DNA from: Cenococcum geophilum 1.58
Taxonomy: Eukaryota > Ascomycota > Dothideomycetes > Gloniales > Gloniaceae
Direction: 5' to 3'
Length of the DNA stretch: 64,000 nt
Assembly: GCA_001692895.1 (NCBI GenBank)
Contig: KV748204.1
Coordinates: forward strand, 958,771-1,022,770
The notes under the pieces are model-generated. The model made no database searches, was not told the DNA's origin, and worked only from the letters and a program-made list of their open reading frames with translations. Below are positions 13,059 through 24,902 of this stretch, piece after piece. Both the position numbers and the translations under genes were made by a program. Position 1 is the stretch's first letter. Each line of letters opens with the position of its first letter.

Positions 13059-13263
13059 TGTTACGGAACGCCGCCGTAGGAGCCTCTATAGGAGACTCCC
13101 TAGCGGAACCCCGTGCCCTTGCGTACGCTTTACGTACAGCTTACGTCAGCTACGCGTAGTATATTACCTTCCTACGCCCTCAATCCTTATGATTGATTGC
13201 GTAACGTTTTATAGACTCCTCAAATACATATATTTAGCAGCCACTATTCCGCGCCTCGTAATA
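13059..13263 (+). repeat. 5' LTR of Gypsy C
   Basis: 205 bp, alignable base for base with 21140-21344; this copy carries more C-to-T and G-to-A changes than the right one. A shadow open frame across its right end is not considered coding. Confidence 0.93.
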
Positions 13264-13689
13264 TTACGTTACGCCTTTTTTTTACCACTAACACCTAGCC
13301 TACGACCAATTCTACGTCTTTACGATACTATAGGCGCTGCTAGAAGCAGCGTGTCTACGAGCAACCTTCGCACTACAATAGTAAGACAAGATTCCTTACT
13401 AGCCACTATATTAAGCCTAAAGAGTAACCTAATACCCTAACCTAACCTACGACGCTAATTAATCCTAGGAGAATTTAATTTATTAACCCTAGCCTTAACC
13501 CCTAAGGGCAAGCCTAGTGGCTTAGAAGAGTTATAACTATAAGTACCCTTAAGTACCTAGCACCACCTTAAAGACGATAAGAGTTAACCAGCCTAGTAGG
13601 ATGGGTACACCCCTATTAGTATAGGCGGCCACAGTAATAACCTTAACAAGATAGACACCGGCGACGTCTTATCCTTTATTAATTATACA

Positions 13690-15293
13690 GCTATGGAAAA
13701 GCAACTAGAAGGGCAGCTACCCATTAAGATCGAAATATAAGACGCCGAGATATTTATATAAATAGTAGTAAGAGAACCTAATAAATACTACCGCTTTCTA
13801 TAGAACTACTACCTAAAGCTGATATAAGCTGAACTACGTATTGCCTAAGATTATAATATTATCCAAGACTTATAAGCTAGTGAGGCACTTGCTAATAACA
13901 CACGCTAAAAGACTAAAGATAACCTCCGCATATCTAAGCGCGATATTTAACGATTAAAGAAAGCTAAGATTGTACTTATTGCCTAGGTTACTGAGAAAAA
14001 AGGCACAATTAAATACCTATAGTCTTAGCTTAACAAGCACATCTATAACGATGCTAAGCACCTCCCTACTACGTACTATACTACCTAAGTCTCTACGCTT
14101 CCAGCAACCTCACCCACCTAATACTTAGCCAAAAGTTAGCGTTAAGCAGCTTTACCTAATAGGGATAACCCCTATAATAGTGACCGAACTTAAGCTATAA
14201 TTACGGGGTCTAATATACAATACCCCGATCCCCTAGTCTTCTAGGGAGACCGCAAGGAATACAGCCACTAGAAGATATAAATCCGCGAGAAACTAACCTA
14301 GAGCGCCTGCCTTTTTCCTAGGGAGAATACCAAAATTGGTTATATTATTAGGCGTATAAAGGGTACCCTATTTAACAGACTCTTCGCCTAATAGGAGACT
14401 AATAGCCCCTAAAAGTGGCAGTCCTACTATAAGGTCCTTAATAATCTTAACCTAATATATTGCGACTACAACCTAGTGGCCACTAGTTAAGCCAAACTAC
14501 GCGCCCTAAAGATAAGTCCTACTAAGTTATTTAATGAGTTCTATGTTAAGTTCTAGGAATACACTAGAGTCCTCTCCTAAGATGACGCTAAAGACTAGGA
14601 AGACCTCCTTAAAAAGGTCACCTATTATCTTAGTTACGCTGCCGCTAGTTACAATTACAATAACGTTTATAGCATAGTGGCAGCCCTATAGAAGATTGAA
14701 TGACGGCTAAATTAGATATTTACTACTAACCCTTACCTAAAGGCTCCTATATAAAAGCCCTTTGGGCTAACTATACCTATATATACTAGGTCACCGACGC
14801 CTACTACTAATACCACTACCGGAGCTAATATTAACCTCTTTATACTAACCTTCCTATATAAACTCCTAGACGGAGAGTGTAAGCTACTTTAGAAGCTAGG
14901 GCGCTGCTATAGATGCTGTTAAGAAGGCTATTACTATAAAAACCCGAACTGCCTAATGGCTAGGTTTAATAATCGCCGCCTAATACCTAACTTTATACCT
15001 TAAATACTGAATACCTCGCTACGCACCGTTACCGTATAAGATAAAGAAGTAGCAGCAGCGGAAGTAGCGGGAAATATTTAGTCTTAGCCCTAAGTCGTAA
15101 GCTAAGATACCCTAATAATAGAGGGATCTATATATCGGCCTACTTAATAGATAACTTAGTAAGAATAAACGGATGGAAATAAATAGTTTTACCTGTAATA
15201 GGAACAACTGCTAAAAAATAATATAAAGACCGTTCTATAATTAACTGCGGAGCTACTAATAAATTTATAGATACCTAATTTGTGTGTAAATAT
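13690..15293 (+). pseudogene. gag: Gypsy C gag-protease, RIP-degraded
   Basis: The frame begins near 13690 with MEKQLEGQLPIKIEIQDAEI. A coiled-coil-like Lys/Gln-rich segment follows, then a capsid-type block near 14230-14400 (PDPLVFQGDRKEYSH, REKLTQSACLFPRE, NTKIGYIIRRIKGT). A zinc knuckle near 14890-14950 reads GRCYRCCQEGYYYKNPNC, with the His worn to Tyr. A protease motif INCGATNKFIDTQFVCK lies near 15238-15285. The coding region is cut by the LINE at 15306. Gln codons are almost all TAA/TAG. Confidence 0.82.
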
Positions 15294-15306
15294 AACCTAC
15301 TAACCT

Positions 15307-16986
15307 AGGAGCGTTTAGAGGATCTCCTAGCCAAGCTATAGAGATTGAAGCCTCTATTCCCCCTCCTAGAATTAGATTTGAAAAGCTTTGCAATAGCTAC
15401 GCGTTAAGAATCCTAAAATTTAAGGAAAACCACGCAATTAAGAAGGTTTATATAGAAGAGATCAACAAAGATAGGGACGAATTAGCAGCCAACTCTAGCT
15501 CTAGCTCTAGCCCTAAAAACTCTACTATAAAGTACCTCTTACAGCCAAAGACACAGCTACTATCTCTAACCTCTAGAGTTCAGCAGCTAATTCAAAATTG
15601 GAAAATAGAGAGAATCTCTCTAGAGTGGCAAAAACCGTGGTCTCCTCCTATTTCTGCATCCTTTTCTATCTCAAGAGGTAGTAAGGAAGAAGCTGCACAA
15701 GAACATCTAAGACTAGTAGAAAATCTACAAGAATCCCTAGAGTGGGACCTAGTAGATATATACTATACAGATGGCTCTAAAGACAGTAAATTAAGTGCAG
15801 CTGCTGTATGTAAAATAGGGGAGAGAAATAGGATTAAATATGCAACAAATTGGAATTTAGGACCCTATATGGAAATTATAGACGCAGAGCTTTATGCAGT
15901 CTATAGGGCCCTAGAACACCTAAAACAACAAAGACTAGAAGAGAAACAAGTCTATATCTTTATAGATAGCTAAGCGGCTATTAAGAGATTACAGCTTAAT
16001 TCTCTTACAGGGGGGCAAGAACTAGTCTTTAAAATTACGCAAAGCTGTTCCTATTTAGCTAGNAAGGGGATCTCTATTAACTTCTATTGGGTTCCTAGCC
16101 ATCTAGGAATCTATGGGAACGAAATAGCAGATAAGCTAGCAAAAAAGGGCCTTTTTAGAAGAAAACTATAATCTTCTTATACCTCCTTAGCCTATATAGG
16201 GAGAGCAGCAAGAGAAAAGATACTAGAACAGTGGAAAAATAACTGGCAGCAGAATAAGAATAAAGGAAAACACTATACTAGGATCTGTACAGGAAGCCAT
16301 TCCTTTTCTCTTAAAGCCCCTAAGAATAAATATCCTAAAAGGCTACAATCAGCTTTTATCCAGCTAAAGCTAGGAAAAGGCTATTTTAAATCCTTCCTTA
16401 AAGTAATAGGGGAGGATAAAGAAGGTAGATGCTTTAGGGAATGTAGAGCACTACAAACCCCTAAGCACTTACTACTAGACTGTAACCTATATAGAGAAGA
16501 AAGAAGAGAAATGCAAAAGAAACTAGGCTCTTCTCTCTCTCTAAAGAAGCTATTTTGTACACAAAAAGGAAGAGAGGTGCTTTTCCTATTTCTAAGTAGG
16601 ACAGGGATAGCTACTAGAAAGTGGCTAATAACAGCAGGATCTATAGAAGGAGGTAACTCCTACTAGGCTTCTAGAAAAGAGATATTAGTAAGCAAAAGGA
16701 CAGAGATAAATTACAAAAGGACAGGGATAGGCGTTAGGATCCCTTATTTCTTATAGTTTTCTACCGTTTTCTCATTCCCTAGTAGTTGCTTGTAACTTAG
16801 TATCTTACTAAGGAACTATAAACCCCTAGATTAGGGGCTTATAAACTACTAGGACATAGTTACTAGTACATGTTAAGCTGCCCTAAGGGATTCATGTATA
16901 TAGGACTATAGCGCCATAGCCTAGAGGCTGCATGCGCGGTATTGTACGTAGTATAATACAACGGATAAAAAAATAAAAATAAAAAA
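15307..16986 (+). mobile_element. 5'-truncated Tad-like LINE copy 1 with RNase H
   Basis: Inserted in Gypsy C with a ~13-bp target duplication aacctactaacct on both sides (ending at 15306 and 16998) and an A-rich tail before the right copy. The coding remnant is the RT C-terminus and an RNase H domain: VDIYYTDGSKDSKLSAAAV, PYMEIIDAELYAVYRALEHL, YIFIDS-AAIKRLQL, NFYWVPSHLGIYGNEIADKL. The D-E-D residues of RNase H are visible. A worn Cys/His tail follows, then a 3' UTR from about 16750. Few stops remain, so this copy is less mutated than its surroundings. Shares sequence with 49546-50875 and 57047-57289. Confidence 0.9.
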
Positions 16987-16998
16987 ACCTACTAACCT

Positions 16999-19900
16999 TA
17001 CCCCTTATCAAAGCCCGCGCCCTATAACTCGCTAACGGTAGTTATACTATATAAAAGATTACTTATATGGTATAACTTTACCTAGATATAAACGGACACT
17101 AAGAAGAGCTCTGGGCCTACGTTATACTACTTACCAATTACCCTATTATCCTTAGAATAAACTGGCTCGAGCAGTATAACCCTATTATTAACTAGAAGAA
17201 AAGAGAAGTGACCTTTAACTCTAACTACTATAGAGAGACCTACCTAGGGTATAGCCTAGCCGCCTCTACCTACTCTCTAGGATATTAACCTAAAGAACCT
17301 CTAATTACACTACCTACGACTAACTGTTACTATATTAGTGCCGTAGCCTTCTATTATATAGCACAAAGGAAAAGCTAGGTTATTATAGCGGCCTTCTACT
17401 TACGGCTATATAAACTTAATAAAGAATAGGATTATATCCTTTATAGTAATAGGATAGATCTAATAGACCTTTTAGAGGACAATACGCCCGTAGAACTTAA
17501 TAAACTCTTAACCTTAGACTTTAAGAAGTTTATAAAGCTTAAAAAGGGACTTACTAACAAGGAACTCCGCAAGCTCCTCCCTAAAAGGTACTACAACTTT
17601 ATTAATATATGCTTACAAAAGGGCATAGATATACTCCCCCCACATTAACCTAACAACTATACTATTAACATTAAATAAGGAAAAATGCTACCTTATAAGA
17701 GACCCTACCTAATATTAAAAGACAAACTTCTAGTTATAAAAAAGTATATTAACGAGCACCTTAATAAAGGGTTTATTCGTCCTAGTATATTACTAACAGC
17801 CGCCCCTATCCTTCTCGCTAAGAAGCTAGGAGAAGGTATCTGATTTTGCGTTAACTATAGAGGACTTAACGCTATTATAATTAAGAACCGATACCCAGTA
17901 CCGCTTATACGTGAGACCCTTAAGCGGCTTAGTTAAGCCAAAATCTATACTAAGCTTAATATTATCGCCGCCTTTAACTATTTCCAAATACAGGAAGGTG
18001 ATAAATAGAAAACCGTATTCGCATTGCGCTTCGGCTAATTCGAATATACTATTATATCCTTTAGCGTATATAACGGCCCAGGCACCTTCTAAAGCTATAT
18101 TAATAACGCCTTATAGGACTACCTTAATGACTTCTGCTCGGCGTACCTAGACGATATACTTATTTATAGCGACGACCTTTTTAAGTATACTAAGCACGTT
18201 TAAAAGGTCCTATAGCACCTTAGGGAAGTAGGACTTTATATTAATTTAAAGAAGTGCAAATTCTTAGTTATAGAAGTAAAATACCTTAGACTAATTATTA
18301 CTACTAAGGGTGTCCGTATAGACCCCAAAAAGGTACGCATAATTACCAAATAGCAAGCCCCTAACTATATTAAGGACGTATAAGCCTTCCTTAGTTTTGT
18401 TAACTTTTATCGAAAATTTATATACAACTTCTTAGGCGTAGTAGCACTACTTATAGCAATAATGCGAACGAAGGGCCTTTTTATAAAAGGAAGAAAAACG
18501 TACTTACGCTTTACCTAAACGCCTAACTGCAAGAAGGCGTTCTAAGACCTTAAAAATGCCTTTACTAAAGCACCTATTCTAGCTCACTTTATACTAGGAC
18601 GACAACTCTATCTCAAAACTAACTCCTTAGACTATATTAACGTAGGCATCCTCTCCTAAATAGGGGATAACGGTTTCCTCTACCTAGTCATATTCTACTC
18701 GTCTAAGCTTATACTATAAGAGTATAACTACGAAATCTATAATAAAGAACTCCTTACGATTATATAAGCGTTTAAAGAATTTTAACTAGAACTCTCCTTA
18801 GTAGAACCTAACTAGCCAACTAAAGTCCTTATGGATTATCGCAACCTTAAGTACTTTATAACCATAAAGTAGCTAAACTAATACTAAGCACGTTAGAACG
18901 AGTTCCTCTCCGGTTTTAACTTTAAAATTATATATAGGCTAGGAGTATAAGACATAAAACCTAATAGCCTAACACGCCGCTTGTAAGATCTTCCTTAGTT
19001 AGAGGATAACCCTTATAATTAGTTCTAATAGTAGATAATCCTAAAAGTAAGGAACCTGGCCCCTAGTATACTACCTATAACAGAACCATCTATACCTTAG
19101 CTTTACGCTATAGACTTAAAGCCGCCCCCCGAAATTAATAAGCTTATTACTGCTATATATAATATCTCTATTAACCCGTTATTATACTAACTTATTACCG
19201 CGAAAACTATTAGCGTTTATAAGCTACCTACTAGCCTCTAAAACTTAGGCCAAATTAATATAGCAGCCTTAGAAATAAAGGAGAATAGACTCTACTATAG
19301 AGGCCGTCTATTCGTCCCTAATTTAGAAGACCTATAATAATAACTAATCTAGATGGCCTACGACCTCCAGTTAAGCGGTTACTTAGGTAGAAGAGAAACG
19401 TACAAACTCCTTAGCCGATACTACTTCTAGCCTAAGATAATAGACTTAGTTAAACGCTTTATAAGCGCCTACTATAGCTATAAGCGCGCTAAGGCCTTTC
19501 GCACTAAGTACTAAGGACTACTATACTTGCTATTAATCCCTATACGGCGGTAGGTAGATATAGCTATAGACTTTATTACTAACCTACTACCCTATAAACG
19601 GTATAGTTATACCTATAAGAACATCCTAATAATAATATACCGACTTATAAAGGAATGTCACTACGTCCTAACCGAAGGCATAGCCGTAAATAACGTCGCA
19701 GACGCTTTTTTTTGCGAAGTTTACCGACTATATGGAATACCTAACTCTATTACGTCCGACTAGGATACGTAATTTAACTCTAACCTATAGAGACGGATCT
19801 GTTAACGTCTTAGTATCTTTATTAAGATGTCTATATTCTTCTACTATAAGACTATAGGATAGCTAGAAAACGCTAACGCCAGTATAAAGGCGTACTTACG

Positions 19901-20780
19901 ATAGGTTGTTGCCTACAGCCAGGACAACTGGGTAGATTACCTCCTACTAAGCGAGTTTATAGCTAATAACTACGTCTTAGCCACTATAGGACTTACTCCG
20001 TTCTTCGCGAATAAGGGTTATTACCCCTAATCTAGTATAGAGCCACTAGAACCTATTAATAAGAAACTGCTATACGGAAAACGCCTTAAGATGCTACTTA
20101 CTAACCAGCATACAGACCGTATAAAAAATCTACTTAACTACTATAGGGGAGAAATGGCCTGGGCTTAAGCAAAGTAGGCCTACTTCGCCAACTGTTATAG
20201 AACGCCACCACCGGAGATGCGTGTTAGCGACTGGGTATAGCTAGATATACACAATATCTCTATATAGAGGCCTATAAAGTTACTTAATTATAAGAATTTT
20301 AGCCCCTATTAGATTAAATGAGTTATTAATAAGGGAGCCGCATATAAGCTAGAGCTCCCACTTACCCTAGCTACCCGTAGGATATAGCCTATATTTTACC
20401 TATAGCTACTACACCTTTACCAGCCTAACCCCTTACTAGGATAGATATAGCCTAAACCCCCACTAGTATTAATTTGAGATGAGAATAAGGATAAGAACTA
20501 TAAGGAGTGGACCGTTAAACGAATTATTAACTTTAAATACTTTAGCAAAGGCAGAGGACGGCGGCTCTACTATAGAGCTATCTATATAGGATTCGACATA
20601 GATTAGCCAGAATGGCAACTATAGGAAGACTTTGAAAATGTAAAGGACCTAATTAGCGACTTTTACCACGTAAACCTGCAGAAACTAGGCCTAAGTAGAG
20701 ATTTCGTGCCTAATCCTCTATGGGAGCCCTTATAGAGTTTAACCGTTGTACACTACTACGTAAGGGCAAATTGCCGTTAA
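16999..20780 (+). pseudogene. pol: Gypsy C pol: RT, RNase H, integrase, chromodomain
   Basis: Continuation of the Gypsy C frame after the LINE. RT region 17690-18300 includes an intact catalytic box AYLDDILIYS at about 18141-18172 followed by LKKCKFLVIEVKYLRLII. RNase H reads FYSSKLILQEYNYEIYNKEL near 18690-18750. Integrase includes the H2C2-like zinc region near 19400-19500 and a core around 19560-19990 (VDIAIDFITNLLPYKRYS, SITSDQDTQF, ENANASIKAYLR). A chromodomain-like end near 20510-20660 reads WTVKRIINFKYFSKGRGRR. Many Gln codons are TAA/TAG. This would have been the enzyme half of the element; not translatable. Confidence 0.88.
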
Positions 20781-21139
20781 ATTGCCGTAGATTGTCATTA
20801 CGTGACCGAAAAATCGTTAAGATGTTTAGGAACTTTAACCGCCGGTTAAAGTTATCTAATTGGTTGAATTCTTAGGTGCCAAGCCTTATTACGTAATATC
20901 GCTGCGGACTATAAAGATATTAGTTTAGCTTACCGCCTTCTACTAAGCTAATAGCGATTTTTTATCCCAGGGATGGAAAATCCTAATTAGTCTATTTAAT
21001 GATTAGAGCTGGCAGAACTCTACACCACCAACCCCTTTAGTGTTATTTCTTTTCCTTTTCTATGCCTTAAGCGTTCCTTCTATATGTATATAGTAACCAT
21101 AGCGTCGCCAAAGCTCCGCCTCTATAAGAGGGGGGGTAG
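20781..21139 (+). other. Gypsy C 3' untranslated region and polypurine tract
   Basis: No gene seen. It lies between the end of pol and the 3' LTR and ends in the G-rich run aagagggggggtag at about 21126-21139, the expected primer for plus-strand synthesis. A short A+G/T+C-balanced segment near 20970-21010 contains no recognisable motif. Confidence 0.6.
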
Positions 21140-21344
21140 TGTCACGGAACGCCGCCGCAGGAGCCTCCATAGGAGACTCCCTAGCGGAACCCCGTGCCCT
21201 CGCGTACGCTTCGCGTACAGCTTACGTCAGCCACGCGTAGTATATTACCTTCCTACGCCCTCAATCCTTACGATCGATCGCGTAACGTCTTGTAGACTCC
21301 TTGAATACATACGTTTAGCAGCCACTGTTCCGCGCCTTGTGATA
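21140..21344 (+). repeat. 3' LTR of Gypsy C
   Basis: 205 bp, the less mutated copy: begins TGTCACGGAACG and ends GTGATA, followed by target duplication ttagc. An open frame across 21084-21383 is an accident of the LTR. Confidence 0.93.
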
Positions 21345-21349
21345 TTAGC

Positions 21350-21823
21350 AACTATAAAAATCTATAGTACTTTACAACTATAAAATAGCTAAGACATTAT
21401 TAGGCCCGCTGGTTAGAATATCTATCCTATTTTTAATTCTTAATTATATACCGCCTAGGCGTTTAAGGTTAGAAGCCTAATACTCTAACCTAATATTTGC
21501 AAGACGCGCTAGCACTAGAAGAAGTGCGCTCTTACTAAAACTAGACCCTACTTTATTTTAAACTATTTAACCCTCTTACTAAAGACCTTATAGTATACGT
21601 CCTTAAAATACCTAATTAATTAATTAAACAGATTATAGTTAATAAATACCTAAATAACAAGTTTATTTAAGAGACGCTTAAGCTAATATAAGATAGTACC
21701 AAATACTCTAAAAAGATTTCTTTAAGTAAATATAAAGCCTATAGAAACCGCTTATATTACTAGAACCGCCTAGTTATACCTAACTATAATAAACTTAAGC
21801 TTAAGCTCCTTAAACATATATAT
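21350..21823 (+). pseudogene. pol: Gypsy A RNase H end and integrase zinc region
   Basis: Continues the Gypsy A frame directly after the ttagc duplication: NYKNLQYFTTIKQL, then ARWLEYLSYFNFQLYTAQAF, the expected end of Gypsy RNase H. The sequence then weakens toward a tether/integrase region with Lys-rich segments up to 21823, where element D is inserted. Several TAA/TAG codons. Confidence 0.75.
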
Positions 21824-21828
21824 AATTT

Positions 21829-22022
21829 TGTAAGCTTTGCAATGTATATAAATTAAACAAGTAACTTAATTGTAAATCTATAGAAATCAAGTAGTATAAA
21901 TACATAAAAGTAGACCCCTAACTCCGGAGCTAATGACTTATATTAAACGTATCCGAGACATATAAGGGTAGTGCTAATGTAGGTAAAACAGGGTAATATA
22001 CAAGGTCTAGTAGTCAGTTATA
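21829..22022 (+). repeat. Left LTR of element D
   Basis: 194 bp; same length as the right copy, with mainly C-to-T and G-to-A differences. Ends gttata, which is GTTACA in the right copy. Confidence 0.92.
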
Positions 22023-23398
22023 TACCCCCCCAGATTTGACGGTGTAGTTAAAGCTATAGAAAGAAAAATAAAGGCAGAAACTATACTCCCCAGCTTTATA
22101 TCTCTGGACATAGAGCTGTATTTAAAGAGATGTCCTCTATAGCCTCTTAGGAGACTATATTTAAAAAGGTGTCCTCCCTAGCCTCTTAGGAGACTGTATT
22201 TAAAGAGGTATAGTAATTTAATCTGCATTCGAGGCAGCCAATTAATCTATGCTCGCGGTAGATCTTTTTAATCTATAGTTAAGGTAGATGTTTAGCATCC
22301 TTTATAGGAGGCTCTACTAAATCATTTGATCTAGGTGTGGTATTTTAATCTGCATTTAAGGCAATTAATTAATCCGTGCTCGCGGTAGATCCTTTTAATC
22401 CATAGTCGAGGTAGATATTTAGATCTGTGTTTAAGGTAGTTATTTAAGCTGTAGCCATATAAGCTGTAATCGAGGTAGATCTGGAAGTAGTCACTTGGTG
22501 ACTCTAGTGACGTTAAGACGTCGTATTTGGTGACGTTGCGGTCGTCGCAACTGGTGCCAATAAGGCTGGTGCCAATGTAGGCTGGCGTTTCGGAAGGGCG
22601 TCTACAGCGTGATGGCTGCGACTGGTTGTCTGTGGTAGACTGGTTTTTGGTAGGGCGTCTACAGCGTGACGGCTGCGACTAGTTGTAGCGGAAGGCGTCT
22701 ATAGCGTAATAGCTGCGACTAATTGTAGCGTTGGTGCCTCCCCAGGAGGCCTTGATTTGATTTGGCGACAGGCCTATATTAAGGCTCTAGTTTGGTTTAA
22801 TCTAATATTCGCTAGCTGGTCGTTTAAATAGTTGTCTAGTTTTGGCGATAGTTCACTACTGGCTGCTGTCGGTTTAATACCTTCCTTATGTCTACCTAAT
22901 ATCCTTGTCTCTCACTATTAGTATATCTAAGCTAGCTTCTGCTCTAGCTCCGTGCTCTGGCATCTCGCTCTAGCTCTGTGCTCTGGCATCTCGCTCTAGC
23001 TCTGTGCTCTAGCATCTCGCTCTAGCTCTGTACTCGGGCTATTGCGCTAGCTAGGCTCTTACTTAGACGCCATATAAGGTCGTTACGCTATAGTAAATAG
23101 GTCGACTCTATTAAATGGTTGTGTATCTGGGTTAAAGGAGGTTGGGTTTATACGGTCGGGTTTATACGGTCAGGTTCAGTTCGGTTCAATCAATGTTTAA
23201 TACGATCAATATTCGATCGTCCGTCCGTTTAGTAAATAAAGGTAATTATAAGTATAAGAGAGGTACCCGAAAGAAGCTTAAAACACTTATAAAGGTAGAA
23301 GAAGTAGTGACTTCTTAAACGAGGTAGTAGATTAATTGCTTAGTAAGCGCTAAATGTACAGATTAGATGTAGTACAGTAGGCAGGCCGGGCTCATAAC
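22023..23398. repeat. Interior of element D: internal direct repeats, no ORF
   Basis: The interior opens with a C-run (tacccccccagat) and then carries the repeat units listed under the element. The last ~25 bp before the right LTR are G-rich (gtaggcaggccgggc) and may serve as the polypurine tract. No gag or pol motif is visible in any frame I read. Confidence 0.75.
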
Positions 23399-23592
23399 TG
23401 TAAGCTTTGCAGTGTGTGGGAATTAAATAAGCAACTTAATTGTAAATTTATGGAAATCAAGTGGTATAAATACATAAAAGTAGACCCCTAACTCCGGAGC
23501 CTATAACTTATATTAAACGTATCCGAAACATATGAGGGTAGTGCTAACGTAGGTAAAACAGGGTAATATATAAGGTCCGGTAGTCGGTTACA
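23399..23592 (+). repeat. Right LTR of element D
   Basis: 194 bp; the less mutated copy. Followed by the aattt target duplication and then by the integrase of Gypsy A. Confidence 0.92.
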
Positions 23593-23597
23593 AATTT

Positions 23598-24892
23598 ACT
23601 AGTAGCCGGCCACCTAGGCTAAGGAAAAACCCTAGAACTGCTTTAATAAGAATACTATTAGCCGAATATATATAATATAACATAAAGGTACATCTCTAGC
23701 TACTATATCTGCCAATAAGCTAAAGCTTTGCATAAGATATACAACGGCCTTTTAAAGCCACTGCCTATTCCGAACCGAAGATAAAAGGACATCTTAATTA
23801 ACTTTATTATTGACCTCTCCGTAAGTAAGAGCTGCACGAATATTATAGTAGTTATAGACTAACTATCTAAGATAAGATACTTAATCGCCTGCCCTAATAT
23901 ATTAACACCTACCATTGTCTAGCTGTTCTTAGATTACGTATAGAAACTCTATAAACTCCCTAAAACGATTATCTCTAATAGAGGTAGCTAGTTTATCTCT
24001 AAATTTTAAAAAGAACTAACTACCTAACTCCGTATTAAAGTACTATTGTCTATAATATATTACCTAGAAATAGATGGCTAAATAGAATATATAAATACTA
24101 TAATAGAATAGTATATTTGGATATACACGTCATACTTATAAAATAACTAGATTAACTAGCTTGCATTTACTAAGTTTATTATAAATAATTCCGTCTTAGA
24201 AACTATAAAGGTCTCTCCATTCCTAGCCAACTACAGCTAGTATCTATAAATAGGTTTTAAACCCTTTAGTAATATTCCTCGCCCTACTTATTACGCCTTA
24301 TAAATTATAGAAGTAAATAAATTTATAAAGAAGATAGAGGAACTATAATAGTTCCTTACTAATAAAATAATATAGGCTTAATCTGTCTATAAGGCCGCAG
24401 CGAATAAGAAACGAACCCTAGCACCGGCCTACTAAATTAATAACTTCGTCTGGCTAAATATAAGAAATCTAAACATAAAACAACCTATTAAGAAGCTTAA
24501 TTAGAAGAACGCTGGCCCTTATAAGGTTAAGAAGGTTATTTTATCCTATACCTACTAAGTAAAGCTCCCTAATACGGTTAAAATCCACCCCGTATTCTAC
24601 ACGTTAGTCCTCCGCCCTACTACTCCCGTATTAGACGCCCTACCTAGACAGATATAAAACCCTCCCCTATTAGTTAAAGTAGATAGTAAAAACGAGTACT
24701 TTATTAAAAGAATTAATAATATTAAGTATAATAAACGGAAACGCTAATATATATATCTTACGAAATGGAGAGGCTTTACTAAGCCCTTATAGGAACCTTT
24801 TAACTCTATAGGACTTATATAAGCTACAGAAGACTTTTATAAACTCCACCCAGAACTACTACAGCCCTATCTTATAGAAGCTCGAGTTTAAA
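23598..24892 (+). pseudogene. pol: Gypsy A integrase core and chromodomain
   Basis: Integrase core at about 23790-24200: ACPNILTPTIVQLFLDYVQK-type sequence, TIISNRGSQFISKF near 23970-24010 (DRGSQF expected, Asp worn to Asn) and YYLEIDGQIEYINTIIEQ. The GPY/F-like and chromodomain portion at about 24500-24850 reads GPYKVKKVILSYTY, VKIHPVFYTLVLRP, KRKRQYIYLTKWRGFTKP and DFYKLHPELLQPYLIEARV, after which TAA ends the frame. A polypurine tract aaagggggggtac follows. Confidence 0.88.
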
Positions 24893-24902
24893 GGGGGGGT
24901 AC

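Larger units (their letters stand above)
13059..21344 (+). mobile_element. Gypsy LTR retrotransposon C, nested in the RNase H of A
   Basis: LTRs of 205 bp at 13059-13263 and 21140-21344, with target duplication ttagc at 13054-13058 and 21345-21349. LTR ends TGTCAC and GTGATA are inverted repeats once one C-to-T change is allowed for. The interior encodes gag (about 13690-15290), is interrupted by a LINE (15307-16986), then encodes pol (16999-20780). A polypurine tract aagaggggggg precedes the 3' LTR. Confidence 0.94.
21829..23592 (+). mobile_element. Short non-autonomous LTR element D
   Basis: Two 194-bp LTRs (21829-22022 and 23399-23592) with TGTAAG/GTTACA ends and target duplication aattt at 21824-21828 and 23593-23597. 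The 1.4-kb interior has no readable protein frame. It contains internal direct repeats: a ~76-bp unit at 22208-22283 and 22350-22425, three copies of a ggcgtctacagcgtgatgg unit around 22600-22700, and four ~26-bp units with ctctagctctgtgctct at 22937-23035. It would need proteins from another element to move, as in TRIM/LARD-type elements. Confidence 0.9.

Noticed and set aside
13189-13440. 83-codon frame at the Gypsy C 5' LTR
   Set aside because: Starts inside the LTR and runs into the leader; the homologous right LTR has a different frame, so no conserved protein is supported.
17911-18150. 79-codon frame in Gypsy C
   Set aside because: Overlaps the RT pseudogene in another register; the true frame contains YLDD.
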